From positions 186,001 to 250,000 of the forward strand of contig MU385725.1 in the NCBI GenBank assembly GCA_022497155.1: 64,000 nucleotides of DNA, in the 5' to 3' direction. This DNA comes from Whalleya microplaca. Lineage: Eukaryota > Ascomycota > Sordariomycetes > Xylariales > Xylariaceae. The notes beneath the pieces are model-generated. The model ran no database searches, was not told the origin of the DNA, and saw only the letters and a program-made list of their open reading frames with translations. Position 1 is the stretch's first letter; every line of letters starts with the position of its first letter. Shown here piece by piece: positions 23,191 to 35,977 of this stretch. The position numbers and the translations under genes were made by a program.

Positions 23191-24180
23191 AGTGGCAATG
23201 GCAACAATACCTGAGGCAGATACCTCAGGTTGCTCAGGCATCCATTGTCCAGTCTGCCCCTGCCCACCGCCCTCCCCTCAACGTATAAATACCCAGACCT
23301 CCCTCCTCCAAACCTTCTTCTCTTCCTTTCCCTCTTCAGCTCTCTTTGCCGTAAGTCAACCACCCCATACCTACCACCAGATATCAGGACCTGCTAACAC
23401 GGATATCAACAGTTTTGGCTTAGATCAAGTGTAGTATCTGTTCTTTTCAGTTTAATCTCTGAAAGAGTCACATCGTGGCTCAATCTCTGATTATTCATAT
23501 TTTTGCTCGCAGGTGCTGTATCCTCTGCACTTGTGCACGATCGGCGCCACCGTGTCCCTGGTATTACACTGCCTCCAGGCGACGCGAACCCTGCATTTTG
23601 CATTTTCATTGCGATCTTGGGCTTGACCTGGGAGGCGAAGAAAATATTTATCCATGCCAGATAGGTAATGCTACTCTGGCTATCTGTGCTGTGTTTTGGG
23701 CCGGCCATCACGATCGAAGAGGAGCCTTGTTTACGTATGGCGTACGTGACTAGTATGTGATGATGAGCCGACGATAATATGACGACCAGGATTACGGGCG
23801 ACTCTCGTAAGCGAAGGTCTGCTATAAATTCACCTATCATCGCCTAAGAGATACTACGATTATGTCCTCGCCATAGAGAATAGTGGCGATTCGGAAATTT
23901 AGCCTTCGTATTATCAGATACCCAACGCATTCGGTATGGACCTCAATGTCTAGGCGTTCCAGGCACACCATCTGCAAGCAGATGGCGATAACATCAGGTT
24001 GACATGGATTCTAGGCAAGCACGACGCCTTGGGGGGAGAGAATAACATCTCGCACGATCTGTTAATCCATTACTGCGCTCAGTACCAAATTTCTGGTGAT
24101 ATTTTCACACTGGGTGGTATACAGGTATGGTACTACTCTAGCATTATGCAGCTCTAGCCTTTGCATCCCTCTATATAACA
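23191..24180 (+). other. Gene-like transcription unit of unknown content (possibly decayed)
   Basis: A TATA-like element (GTATAAATAC, 23283-23292) is followed by a CT-rich tract and a good intron signature: GTAAGT at 23350, CTAAC near 23392 and CAG near 23412. Downstream segments read as protein in the plus direction at 23516-23670 and at 23969-24125 (DGDNIRLTWILGKHDALGG). No ATG-initiated frame links them, and several stops intervene. This could be a small gene with unrecognised introns, a noncoding RNA or a pseudogene. No family is recognised. Confidence 0.3.
23283..23292 (+). promoter_or_regulatory. TATA-like element
   Basis: GTATAAATAC is followed by a pyrimidine-rich stretch (23298-23340) and then a consensus intron donor. 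This is the layout of a fungal core promoter with a 5' leader intron. Confidence 0.45.
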
Positions 24181-24335
24181 GCTTGCAGTCTGCATCAACA
24201 TCTCATGCATCCACTGATACTCTTACTGATCGAACTGCTAACACGGTAGGCTAGTACCCTCCCCAGAACATCCCAAGGCTATCGTACCACCCGCCATGCC
24301 ATTAGCATATATCCTGATCAGTAAGAACCTGTTAC

Positions 24336-25790
24336 TTAGGCAAAGCACATCATCTTAGCCAAGCCCCCCGACTGTGCTTTGTCTTTGATTCTTGCGGCCG
24401 CCTCGTCCGCCGCTCGCTCGTCGAACACAACCCGGACACCCTCCTCGAAAACTCGATCCACACCATCGTTATCCTTAGACGAACACTCGAGATACTTCAC
24501 AGCTCCCATAGCATTTGCTGCCAACGAGCCCTAGGACGAGTCAATTCCTTATCAGTAGGTATGATGGGAGTAGTCACTGGGGTCTTGACCTCAGAAGCAC
24601 TGACCCGAGTCTCTGAATGAGGGTACAACGATGCCCACAGGCCGCTGCCGACGCGCGTGTCTTTCTTCAGACCGAGCAAGATAATAGGGGCGTCGCGGCA
24701 GTGCATGCGGATTTCCTCGAGCCACTATCGCGAAGGGTCAGCGGTCGCAAACGATATGGGTTGGTGGTTCGTGCTCTTACCTTCGCCTGCGCATCCTGGA
24801 ATCTCTTGATGCTGTTGACGCTGAAGCACAGGAAAATGGCGTCCCAGGCGAGATAAGAGGTAAGTTGGAGCTGGTGCAAGTTGATGTCGCCGGACGTGTC
24901 CCAGAGCTCGAGGTCGACCTCCTGTCCATCGACTTCTGTGGTCTTGCAGAACAGCTCGTACTGTGTTTTGGTGTAATTCTGGTATGGTGAGTGTGGGAAC
25001 AAATGCGAGGAAGGTAGGAGCGAATGCTTACTAGAGTGAAAGTATCGCGATAATAGCGACTGTGGGACCATATATCAGCAAAGCTTTTCGTCCGACTAGG
25101 TAGCACACCATAGATGGGACGGAAGAGTGGGGGAAGTAGCAATAACTTACAGTAACAAGCTGGACTTTCCGCATCCTGCGTCTCCCATAAAGACGAACCT
25201 CATCTTTGGACGATCGACAATCGTTGTGGGCGTTCCGGGCCAGGAGCCTGATCCCAGAATCGTAGATCCGTCACCGTCAAAGTCAACTTGATGTCGGCTG
25301 GGCGTGACGACACGCCGACAAGCATTAGACACTCGACGCACTAGACCCTGACCAGATCTTGCGAGTCTTTGGCGCCGCGTCGCGAGGCCGGGATGTTGTC
25401 CCAGCGATGAACCCAGCTTCGCTCGCTTGTGGCGATGGTCGTCAACGCTCTGTTTACCGTCCGCATCGATCATATCCTGGGAATCCAGCATTAGCAATGA
25501 TCAATTGAGATATAATGACGAGCGACGAATATTGATATTAGGTAGTGGCAACATACCAAGTCATGCTTCGGTGTTTGGATGTGAACAGGCTCCAATGGTT
25601 CTTCACGCTGAACGGTAGCGGGAACGTCATCGAGCCATCGGAGAAGGGAGGCTCTGGCCGGCCTCCAAACCTTGGGGATCGTAAAAGAGAAGTCCTTAGC
25701 GATGGGGACGCTAAACTCCCTCGACCTGCCCTCCGCCATGCTTCCTGCTATCCGCGGTGGTGCCCCGAAGTAAGTGATGCCTGTTGTCAT
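24336..25790 (-). CDS. Rho-like small GTPase with long N-terminal extension, 366 aa
   Basis: Six exons join in frame: 25790-25557, 25476-25151, 25059-25032, 24978-24781, 24724-24605 and 24530-24336. About 170 non-conserved residues precede the GTPase fold. P-loop GDAGCGKS is at ~176-183, the switch I segment is RYYRDTFTL-NYTKTQYE, switch II is WDTSGD (~222-227), the nucleotide-base motif is GLKKD (~281-285) and ECSSK lies near 317. LKKD replaces the common TKxD/NKxD in a way usual for Rho proteins. The region between GLKKD and ECSSK is shorter than in canonical Rho. The protein ends M-M-C-F-A, so there is no CAAX prenylation box. A divergent regulator of polarity or wall synthesis is likely, but membrane attachment must differ. 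Confidence 0.85.
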
Positions 25791-27360
25791 TTATAGAAGG
25801 GGCATAATACAACAAATAAGCATGAGGAATTGGAATAAAATGACACAAAAAAGAACCGTTGATAAAGCCCAGATGCAATGTCCTGACAATGCTTCTGCGA
25901 AATACAGGTGGTTGCGCTGAGCATCTAGGGTTTCGTATGTAGGACGAGTCGACTTGTTGCTGGGTCGGATACAGCCCATGAACTGAGCAAAGGAAGTACC
26001 ATATGCCTTTTGGATTGGACTTGGTGCAATGAAGGCTCTCGCTTTTATGTTCTGGTCGCAATCCTCACTTGCTAATGTTTGAGGGTTGGTGCTTGTTCCT
26101 CTACAGCATAGAAAAAGCAGGACCAAGAACGCGTTTGAGTACCTAGTACCTACTCATATTTCGCGTGCACCGTGGCCTATGTTTATTTACTTCACTACAA
26201 TCTTTTAACCTCCAATTACCCTATCAGACTTTTTTGTGATTGCTACCTAGGTACCTCACTGCGAGTTATCAGTGACAGGATGATGACCAGGTGAACCACA
26301 GATGACACTCCGAATTTGTGACTTGTTTATAGATGCTACTAAATGGTCCTTGCTAGAATATGTTCATAGATCCCCATTTAAGAGACCTATTAATAGTTCC
26401 ATAACTACTTCTGTCGCATGTCGAAGGAAGAATCTTGTTATATTACATCCAGAAGTTAGAACTATGCATGTAAGGGGCTTGATATGCAGCTATTTCAAAT
26501 AAGAATGAAGAATATGGAGAGGAGGATAATAATAATTCTGTTTACGTCCGCGAGGACAAAGATCTATCTACTCTAGCCTACCCGCCCGATGAACAAAGAG
26601 ATTATTCTTCGCCAACGCTCCATGACATATAGGGACGGCTGGAATACAGTAGCAGAGCCAGCGTTCCGCATGACTCATAGAACGGGGAAAGGAAGCAATG
26701 AAGTTGAATTCATACCACAAAGAAGTCCTATAGAATAATTGAACACTACAGGAACATCAATAAAGTATCACTGCCAGCAATGTTGACCATGAACTACCTA
26801 TTGATCAATAGAGTCTTTTAATGGTGTCGAAGAACACTATCTAAACAACCTCATACATGTAGTTACATGTATGACCTGGTTTTAATTGGACCCATCTACT
26901 ATCAAAAACTCTAATACTGTTCGAGTTGAGGCTGATAGATATTCAAGAACCTACTCCGAATTGTCAGATTTCTAACTTACCGGTGGATAGAAAGGCCGGC
27001 TGACCAAGCGGGTTCGCTGGCGACTGTGGATCTACCTCTCCTTCGATAACGTTTCAATTCAGAACGCTAAGGTAGTAGCACTATGCAGATATATGTGCAA
27101 GCGGAGTCGCGATCTACTCATTTAGGTAAAACCCATAGATGCATTACAGCATACCTATCTATATTGGTCAGCCAGCTGAACTGCGGATTGGTAGTTCGCG
27201 GTCGGAAGAACGCTGCGAGAAATGCATTAGCTTATTTGAATGCTTATTCATAACGGCAACACCCGCGAGCGGGCGCCTGCCTACGATCGGGTTATTTTAA
27301 CCCAGAGAGAGTTTACATGACGCCACTTGATTGTTAATCAATTTGGAGGTCCGAGTATTC
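25791..27360. other. Intergenic region
   Basis: This spacer separates the divergent GTPase (-) and glutathione transferase (+) genes. It has a short palindrome (TACATGTAG/TTACATGTA type) near 26851-26872. No convincing coding frame on either strand. Confidence 0.5.
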
Positions 27361-27368
27361 TATATATA
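27361..27368 (+). promoter_or_regulatory. TATA box of the glutathione transferase gene
   Basis: TATATATA lies about 85 nt upstream of the chosen ATG at 27454, a normal core-promoter distance. Confidence 0.5.
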
Positions 27369-27453
27369 CTTGAGATCCTCAGCCAGTCGTGACAACATAA
27401 TCATTTGGATGACAGCAAGACTCAGACAAATAACAAAACAGTTTTCATTCAAG

Positions 27454-28548
27454 ATGGCCGAGAAATCCGATATTCACTTGTACACCGGGCAGACGCCTAA
27501 TGGTGTTAAGGTCTCAATCTTGCTAGAGGAACTCGGATTGAAATATCAGGTTTGTCAGATTATAGAGACGGCGTGTAGATGCTTGAGGGAGTAGGCATAA
27601 CTGACTCACTGAGCACAAAGGTCACCGCCATCGATATTAGCAAGAACACCCAGAAGGTACGTTAATGCATACGCTTGTCCTCATGAGCTGCGGTATTAAC
27701 ATCTTCAATAGGAACCGTGGTTTCTGGAGATCAATCCCAATGGACGCATTCCCGCCCTGACAGATACCTTCACTGATGGAAAACCCATCAGAATCTTTGA
27801 AAGTGGTTCTATCATGCAGTATCTCGTTGAAAGATATGACACGGAGCACAAGGTGTCCTATCCCAGAGACTCGAGAGAATACTGGGAGGTGAACAGTTGG
27901 GTAAGAAATATCTATAAGCTTACAGCATAAGTCTGTTGCTCACCCCAGTTAGCTCCATTGGCAAATGGGTGGTCTGGGACCGATGCAAGGGTACGTATAG
28001 CATCTCGGAATGCCGTGATAAGTGCTGACGCCTGGCAGACAAGCAAATCATTTCAACCGTATGTGTCATACTTGACTGGACTTCATGTGCATAAGGCTGA
28101 ACTTAGGCAGGATACGCCCCTGAGAAGATCCAGTACGGCATCAATCGCTACACGAACGAGACGCGCCGGCTGTACAGGACATTGGACACGCACCTGAAGA
28201 CTTCCACTTCTGGTTATCTCGTTGGTGACCGAGCCACGATTGCCGATTTCGCATGTTTCGGCTGGGTAGCTTCTGCCCGTACGTCTTGCTTGCATCCCTT
28301 GAAGATGATACCGAAACAATGAGCTAACACTGTTTTTAGGGTGGTCTGGCGTTGACATGAAGGAATTTCCGGTGTTGAACGAATGGCTGCAACGGTTGCT
28401 CAAGCGCCCGGGAGTTGAGAAGGGCCGCCATGTGCCATCGCCGCACACGTATGAGGCACAGCAGAAACTCACTGATGAGGAGATTGAACAGAAGTCGGCT
28501 GCAACTAGAAAGTGGGTCCAGGCTTCTATGAAGGAAGAAGCAAAATAG
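27454..28548 (+). CDS. Ure2p-like glutathione S-transferase, 251 aa
   Basis: Seven exons: 27454-27549, 27621-27656, 27712-27900, 27953-27990, 28039-28058, 28111-28278 and 28340-28548. All junctions keep frame and total 756 nt. The thioredoxin-fold N-terminus has IHLYTGQTPNGVKVSILLEE. Next come EPWFLEINPNGRIPALTD and the ESGSIMQYL glutathione-binding motif (~89-97). Exon 4-5 gives HWQMGGLGPMQGQANHF, diagnostic for the fungal Ure2p-like class. The helical C-domain carries GYLVGDRATIADFACFGW. It conjugates or reduces electrophiles with glutathione in the cytosol. Two microexons of 38 and 20 nt make automatic models prone to error here. An upstream in-frame ATG at 27409 would add 15 residues. Confidence 0.92.
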
Positions 28549-29907
28549 GGGCTCGTCTTGTGATATAGGTTCAAGGTCGTTCTTGCAGTGCTAGCTGAGA
28601 TTGTAATCCATGAACTACATGGTGACCCCCTACTCTCATCCTGTTCCCTGAGTGACTTATTCCTCTTCAGCTTATATATGTTGCTCATGGTTGAGGTGAT
28701 CCTCCAAGTCCTCGTTCTAATCCGCAATAGCGACATAGGCCATGTCAAATGTCCATCATGTTGCACATTGAACCCGATCCCTGCCTTGTTAGCTTTATAG
28801 TTTTGAGCGGAATACTGTATCACCATTGGCTTGAGATAGCTTACATACATGTATGCAGATTCTTCTGAAGGGCTATAGAGATGTATCGATATGAACATGT
28901 GCTCCAACCTAACTCTCGCTCAGTAGTATACTTACAGGCCATATCGATTCTGCCACCAAATTGAGCGGCTCCGGTCGTAACAGCACACAACTCAATTTAT
29001 TCCGCAGTTGTCTGACTGCATCCGTCTAAAAGTAATGAGACGAGAATCGCTAGTTCCAAGTTGCATTGAGGCATCTAAGTTGATTGCCAATACACACCCC
29101 TAGGCGGTTGCCAATATATTATAGGAAACAGCGACGGGGGTCTCGTAAGAGTTTCCTCGCGACGCAGCCGTACTAGCAGCCAGTGCATCTGCTATGACCG
29201 ATGTTATGGATGGTATGAGGAAACAGCGGCTACAGGGTGCTACTGTGGTATCGTGGGTGGCGAATAAGGCATAGGAGGGAAAGCGAGGCGCTGCCTTACA
29301 CCATTACATAATAGCGTTCTTGAGTAGTTGGATTTATCAATGTGCTTGATTTGACTGTAACGTCTAATTCTGTCAAGATACATATTTTATGATACCTTGT
29401 AGCCTGAGCTGGTGAGTAGAGACTGCGCAATGAATCGTGATAGAATGATGCTGGCACATTGTAAGATCTTGATTATCGATAATGAATGGCTGAATAATTT
29501 ACTGAGAATAATGGGAAGATACCCGGCGTTGGTTTACCTATGCATCAAGCGGCTCAACAACAATAAAGCACACTAAATCTGGTATAGAATACTTCGGTAT
29601 ACATTGGAAAGTCTATTACAGATTTGAGAAAGTTATAGAGGTACTTAGGTACCGTAACGATGGAGAGGGAGAAGGTGCAGGTGGATTGATAATGTAGGGG
29701 TCCATACACGTGACTGTGAAATTTTGGATGGTCTAAGCGTTCGGAAAGCCTACATTAGTGCGGAACTACCTAGAAAAAAGTTGGGTCTCCTCGAAACATC
29801 TGGCAGTTCTGGCAGTTCTGGCTCATCCTCCGCGTCCTCAAATTTCCTCGACTTGCCATCTCATTCAACAATTTTCCATTTCGCGTACCAGCGCGATCTT
29901 TGTCACC
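28549..29907. other. Intergenic region
   Basis: This is the 3' flank of the glutathione transferase gene and the promoter side of the splicing factor gene. A (CTGGCAGTT)-type short repeat sits near 29801-29820 in the likely 5' leader. No additional gene is supported. Confidence 0.5.
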
Positions 29908-31986
29908 ATGTCGTGGAGAAACCAAGGAATTACCGGATCTAACAACATCCCTCTAGGCAAAAGCCGACGATTTGGAGGCGAACCTGATGATGTTAGCGTG
30001 AAGCGCGAAGGCAGCAATGATGGCTATGGCTACTCTAATGGCGACAACGACTTGAAGCGCGGTCGCAGCCCCGAACCAAGTAAGTCTTTATACTCTATAA
30101 ACGTCATTATCAATAACTAACAATTGTAGGAGCCGATGCCGACGGACCCCGACGCCGAAAGAAGAGAAATCGCTGGGGCGATGCTTCCGAGAACAAGGCC
30201 GCCGGCCTTATGGGCCTTCCGACCGCTATCGTTGCTAACATGACCAGCGAGCAGCTGGAAGCGTACACCCTGCATCTGAGAATTGAGGAGATTAGCCAGA
30301 AACTCAGGATCGACGATGTTGTTCCTGCTGATGGCGACAGGTACGTGCCTTCGATGTGGCCCTACTCTTAATTGCGTCGCAATACTAACAAGCGTACCCA
30401 TATAGATCTCCCTCACCCCCTCCTCAGTATGATAACCACGGTCGTCGTGTTAACACTAGAGAATACCGCTACCGAAAGCGCCTGGAGGACGAGAGACACA
30501 AGCTGGTGGAGAAGGCCATGAAGACAATTCCTAACTACCATCCGCCCCAGGACTACCGCCGACCGACAAAGACCCAAGAGAAGGTCTACGTGCCGGTCAA
30601 TGACTACCCGGAGATTAACTTCAGTGAGATTGCTAACCCTCTAACCTTTCTAACCATATTTTTACCCTTTCTTGTGCGGGATTTTGCTAGGAATGCCATC
30701 GTATCTCCATGGATGCTATGCCAAATCCTGGCCTCATCTAACTCTACACACATGCTCTAACCTTGTGACAAATACTAACACTAAGCCTTTCTTACTAAAG
30801 TTGGTCTACTTATCGGTCCTCGTGGCAACACGTTGAAAAAGATGGAGACAGAATCCCTGGCTAAAATCGCTATTCGCGGAAAAGGTTCTGTGAAAGAAGG
30901 CAAGGGTCGGTCTGATGCTGCTCACGCTAGCAACCAGGAGGAGGATCTACACTGTTTGATCATGGCGGACACCGAGGAGAAGGTCAACAAGGCCAAGAAG
31001 TTGATTCATAACGTGATCGAGACTGTAAGTGCTACCTCAACCTTTCCTCAATCTATTACTAAACATGTCTAGGCTGCATCAATTCCTGAGGGTCAGAATG
31101 AGCTCAAGAGGAACCAGCTGCGAGAGCTCGCTGCGCTCAACGGTACTCTGCGTGACGACGAAAACCAAGCCTGCCAGAACTGTGGCCAGATCGGTCATCG
31201 TAAATACGACTGTCCTGAGAAGCAGAACTTCACCGCCAACATCATTTGCCGAGTGTGCGGTAACGCTGGCCACATGGCTCGTGATTGTCCTGACAGACAG
31301 AAAGGTGCGAGCTGGCGCAATGACGGGCCTCCCCGTGCCGCCGCTGGAAGACTTGGCAGTGGAGATGCCGTTGATCGCGAATACGAGGTATGTCTCCCTG
31401 ACGCCCACTTATTATTAGGCAGTAGATCTAACTTTACATCTAGCAATTCATGCAAGAGCTCGGAGGAGGCTCTGGACCTCCGGCTCGCATTGAAGCTGGC
31501 CCCGGTTCCTACAACAACGGCGGCAGTGATGCGAAGCCCTGGCAGCGAGGTCCGACAGGCGCTGCTGCTCCGTGGCGCTCACGCAACAACGACCAAGGAA
31601 ATGAGGGTGGTGGTTCAGCTCCTTGGCGCGATCGCCCTCGCAACAACGATAATCACGGCGATTACTACGGCGGTCAAAGCCAGAACTACAATAACAATGG
31701 TTCTGCTTCTGGTGGCGCTGCCCCGTGGCACCAAGCTTCTGCTGGACAACCGGCTTATCCAAGCTACCCGGGCTACTCGGGCTACGGCGCCGCTCCGGGC
31801 ATGGCACCGCCTCCTGGTCTGGCTCCGCCTGGTGGTTCTCTCGGCGCTCCCCCGGGGCTGCCCGGAAACTTGAACGCACTGATTCAGCAGTACGCTGGCG
31901 GTGCTGCACCACCCCCTCCGCCCGCCGGTGATGCTCCTCCGCCGCCCCCGAGTGACCAGCCGCCTCCGCCGCCTCCTGGTGCTTAA
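29908..31986 (+). CDS. bbp: Branchpoint-bridging protein (SF1/BBP), 560 aa
   Basis: This nuclear pre-mRNA splicing factor recognises the branch-site sequence in the early spliceosome. Six exons: 29908-30079, 30130-30340, 30406-30623, 30801-31024, 31073-31387 and 31444-31986. The order is an N-terminal RKKRNRWGD motif that binds the U2AF large subunit, a helix-hairpin region ([18 protein letters not shown]), then a KH domain with [19 protein letters not shown]. Two CCHC zinc knuckles follow ([14 protein letters not shown] and [14 protein letters not shown], ~309-347). A Gly/Asn-rich tail ends in poly-Pro. Intron 3 (177 nt) is unusually long for this window. The start ATG has CACC context. The gene is intact and should be essential. 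Confidence 0.97.
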
Positions 31987-32918
31987 GCGTGATGCGCACA
32001 GACCGACTCGGACCCTTTCGGGATACTAACATCACTATCTGGTTTCCTTTTCACTACTGACGAAGTTTCTGATTCTACGTTTCGCGCGATATACTGACTC
32101 CAGTCGCTAACCGTTGCACCGTTTGTACTCTCTCTCTCAGATCCTATCTAGTTGGGTCGTGATAACCAGCACAGTATAGCATAGCAGAGTATGCCATGTA
32201 CGGTGATCTAGGTCTCTACAGATTCGGATGACCACCGCTGGGTGGATGGATGATGGCGGGATTGTATGATAGACTAATGCGTATCTAGATAGTAACAAGC
32301 TTGCTCCCGATGAATATGCTTGGGCCGTGGATCTAAGTGAGACGCTTATTATTGTGACTTGTCCTTCCAATCCTTCCAATGTGATACATCTAGTGTCATG
32401 CATATAGAGACGTACGTCTACACGTAGGCTTGACTACTAGTGACAAGAAGGTAAAACTATACCTCTAGGTATTAAGGTAACAGGGTTATGTCATGTTCTA
32501 GGATTGGGAGCTTGGGCCACCCCCGCACCAAGACCTCCAATGTCGTAAGACAGCTCCTACCTAATCTAGGCAGTCTAGGCTGCGTCCAACTTGGAGCTGC
32601 TACTCGAGTGCGAGATAGATTAATACGTTAATGAGGAGGTAGTCGCCTGCTGTTGCTAGACGGTCTTGCACAACCTCTTCTACATAGTATCTCCAATATA
32701 CCGTCAGACCCCTTTTTCCGTGTACCATATCATATGTCTTAATGTTACCCTGTATTTCTTGGGACGTCTGCCGTCCCCACCTACAGCCTTTCTGATTCCT
32801 AACTGGTTCTTGAGCTCTATACCCTCCCACTGCGACATTCTATCTAGAGCAGCTATAGCAGCTATAGGTCTCTCTCTATAGGCCAATTGGCGACGAGTCC
32901 ACGAGCAACCGGCCAATC
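31987..32918. other. Intergenic region
   Basis: This covers the 3' UTR of the splicing factor gene and the promoter of the vacuolar protease gene, both on the plus strand. No gene-like frames beyond short shadows. Confidence 0.55.
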
Positions 32919-35900
32919 ATGGGCGTGCCAAACCCTGTTGCGTTCAAGCCGCTCGCGGTGACCTTCTGGACCACCGTTGTTTACCTCGCGATCATTATCC
33001 CGCTGATTGTCGTCCAGGAAACCGTGCCGCCCCCTCCGAGCAACCCGACTCTGTATGCCGGCCTCAACCTGACCAAATCATGGCTCGACTTGACCGAGAT
33101 TTCGCGCAAATACCACCCGTTCAATAGCCGAGAAAACGACAGGATTCATGACTGGCTGCTGCTGGAGTTGGAGGGGGTCAAGCGGAGGAACGGGGCCAAC
33201 GATTCGAGCGTGGTCATCTTCAATGATGCGAACAACAATATTACAACTACGAGCTCTGTATTCGGGACAGGTCCTTCTACGGGAACGTACTTCGAGAGTG
33301 CGAACATCGTGGTATATATACGAGGCAAAGATGATCCGCCAGGAACTTGGTGGGATGGCAGCTTGTCCGAGGACAAGATCATTGGCAATGGGGGTGTGCT
33401 CATGAATGCCCACTACGACTCGTAAGTACCAGCAAGCATTCTGGTGTCTTATCCTTGCTGATCCAAGAGCATTCAGTGTTGCGTCCGGTTACGGAGCGAC
33501 AGATGACGGGATGGGCTGTGTGACTCTGATGACGTTGATTGACTACTTCTCCCGCCCCGGAAACCGACCTCAGAGAGGCATTGTCGCCTTGTTCAACGAC
33601 AACGAGGAAGATGGTCTGTGGGGTGCTCAAGCCTTCGGGAACAGCCCCCTTCTGCCCTTCTGCCACACCTTTCTGAATCTCGAAGGGGCTGGCGCTGGCG
33701 GCCGGGCCTATTTATTCCGGACCAGCGATGCCGAGGTCACAAATGCGTACAGAGGGACCGAGAACCCGTTTGGGACTGTCATATCGTCTGATGCCTTCAG
33801 TCTTGGAGCTATCCGGAGCCAAACCGACTACGTAGTCTTCAACGGGATCTTTGGGCTAAGAGGACTAGATATGGCGTTTTATCGACCTCGCGCACGGTAT
33901 CATACTAACCAAGACGACGCCACACATGCCTCGAGGGCAAGTCTCTGGCACATGCTGAGTACTTCGCTACATACAATGCAAAGCCTCTCCGGAGACACTG
34001 GCGGGACATTCATTGGCGATCGCGCCGATGGAGATCGCAAGAAAGTCGCGAATGGTTGGGGACACCCCGGTGTCTGGTTCGACATATTCGGGCAGACCTT
34101 TGCCCTCTTTGAGCTCCGGACCCTGTTTGCGTGGTCTCTGACCTTGCTGATTGCCACGCCCCTCATACTCTTGGCCCTGACGTATATCCTGATCCGAAAC
34201 GATAAATACTACTTCTTCTCGGCAAGACGGTCTGCTTATGAAGGGTCCGTCGTAGATCCGATTACGCTCGGTGGCCGCAGGGGCCTGTTCAGGTTTCCCT
34301 TCGCGCTGGTCATCTCGGGGGCATTGGTGGTTGGCTCCGCGTACTTGCTCAGAAAGGTCAATCCGTTGGTAATTTACAGCAACGAATACACCGTGTAAGT
34401 CTCGATTGAATCTATGTCAGATATGCGTACTAATTTGAATGCATAGGTGGGCAATGATGGTATCTCTCTTCTACTTCGTCTTCTGGACTATAATGGCCGG
34501 TGCAAACTTCACACGGCCTAGTGCTTTGCACCGAGGCTACTCTATTTTCTGGCTATTTGCCATCGGATGGGCCTTTCTGGTAGCCGATACCGTCTTTGAG
34601 GACCGCTATAGAATCGCGGCCGGGTACATATTCGTCTTCTTCCACTCCGCCGTATTCCTTGCCTCGCTCGTTGCTCTCGTTGAGCTATTTGCTCTACCTA
34701 CGAAAGCGTCGTATGCCCAGAAAGCGCACGACGAACACGAGGTTAGAGATCATCTCGCTCATGTTCCACATGTCGATGACTTGATGTCACCGAGCCATGA
34801 CGAGCTTGATGGGCAAGATGACGGCGACGACGAAGCTGAAGGTGAGTCGGGAGCTGACGAGACAACGCCTCTTGTCGGTGGCGCTTCCGCGGGTAACCAT
34901 CGGACTACATTCGCTACAACCTACAGACGGTCTATATCAGCGATTATAGACAAGGCGAAATCACCATCACGCGGCAAAGTGCAACCACATGAGTTTGAAC
35001 AACCATGGTCTACGAAGCTCCCTAGCTGGCTTTGGATCCTCCAGTTTCTCTTGCTAGGGCCATTCCTAATCATCCTGGCTGGCCAGAATGGTCTAGCCCT
35101 GGTTTCTTCTGTTTCGCAAACGGGTGCTGATGGCTCGAGCCTTCTGTTGCCGTATCTGCTTGTAGCGTTTTTCAGCATCTTCATACTGCTGCCGATCACG
35201 CCGTTTATACATCGCGTCACCCATCATATCCCTTTGCTGCTATTGGCGGTGTTCATCGGCACGTTGATCTACAATCTGGTGGCTTTCCCCTTTACCGACG
35301 ACAGTAGATACAAGCTTTACTTCCAACAGTCAGTTGACCTCGACACTGGTGTCTCAACGGTCAACTATGTCGGTATCCAGGAGTATGTCGAGAAGACTGT
35401 TGCCGAGCTGCCGTCTGCTATGGGCAAGGAAGTGGATTGCACCAATGAGAACAGCCTGCGACCTGGCCTGGCAACCTGTTCCTACGACGGCGTGGACGTC
35501 CTTCCCAACGTGGGCGATCCGAACCCCGCTGGAGTTCCACCGCAGAAGGGGTTTGACAACTGGTTGACCTACAACATTAGTCGAGGCGTGGACGAAACCA
35601 AGGCCCGGTTCGAGATCAACGCGACGAACAGCAGATCCTGCGCGATTACATTCAAGAAGCCCATCTCCTCCTTCGCGGTGGTGGATGGCGAGCAGCCCGA
35701 CAGCCGCTTTAGGGAGGCGCCGGATGAGGGCCTGACTAAGATCAAGCTCTACCGTCGGGATTGGGCCACCCCCTGGACAGTCGACGTCCAGTGGGACAGC
35801 GGGCACGACGAGGGGGCCTTCGGGATCGACGGCCGCGTCGCCTGCAGCTGGGACGACGCTAATACGCCCGGGACCATCCCAGCGTACGATGAAGGGATCA

Positions 35901-35977
35901 GATTCGCGCCCACATGGGTGGCCCTCTCGAAACTGACGTCAGGGCTGTGCGAGGGCAGCAAGGCCTTCAAGGCGTAA
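32919..35977 (+). CDS. pff1: Vacuolar membrane protease, M28 family, 983 aa
   Basis: Three exons: 32919-33421, 33477-34394 and 34447-35977. An N-terminal signal anchor ([19 protein letters not shown]) is followed by a zinc metallopeptidase domain in the lumen. Visible metal-binding or catalytic motifs are AHYDS (His ~165, Asp ~167), [27 protein letters not shown] and YHTNQDD. That is the complete set for an M28 aminopeptidase-like enzyme. Several hydrophobic helices follow, interrupted by an acidic cytosolic loop ([18 protein letters not shown]). A large lumenal C-terminal domain with N-glycosylation sequons (NISR, NATN) ends the protein. Length and order match the conserved fungal PFF1 family. 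It is intact, and no anomaly was seen. Confidence 0.95.

Noticed and set aside
27409..28548. Extended start for the glutathione transferase gene
   Set aside because: The upstream in-frame ATG adds 15 residues that do not resemble family N-termini; the ATG at 27454 fits better, though the longer form cannot be excluded.
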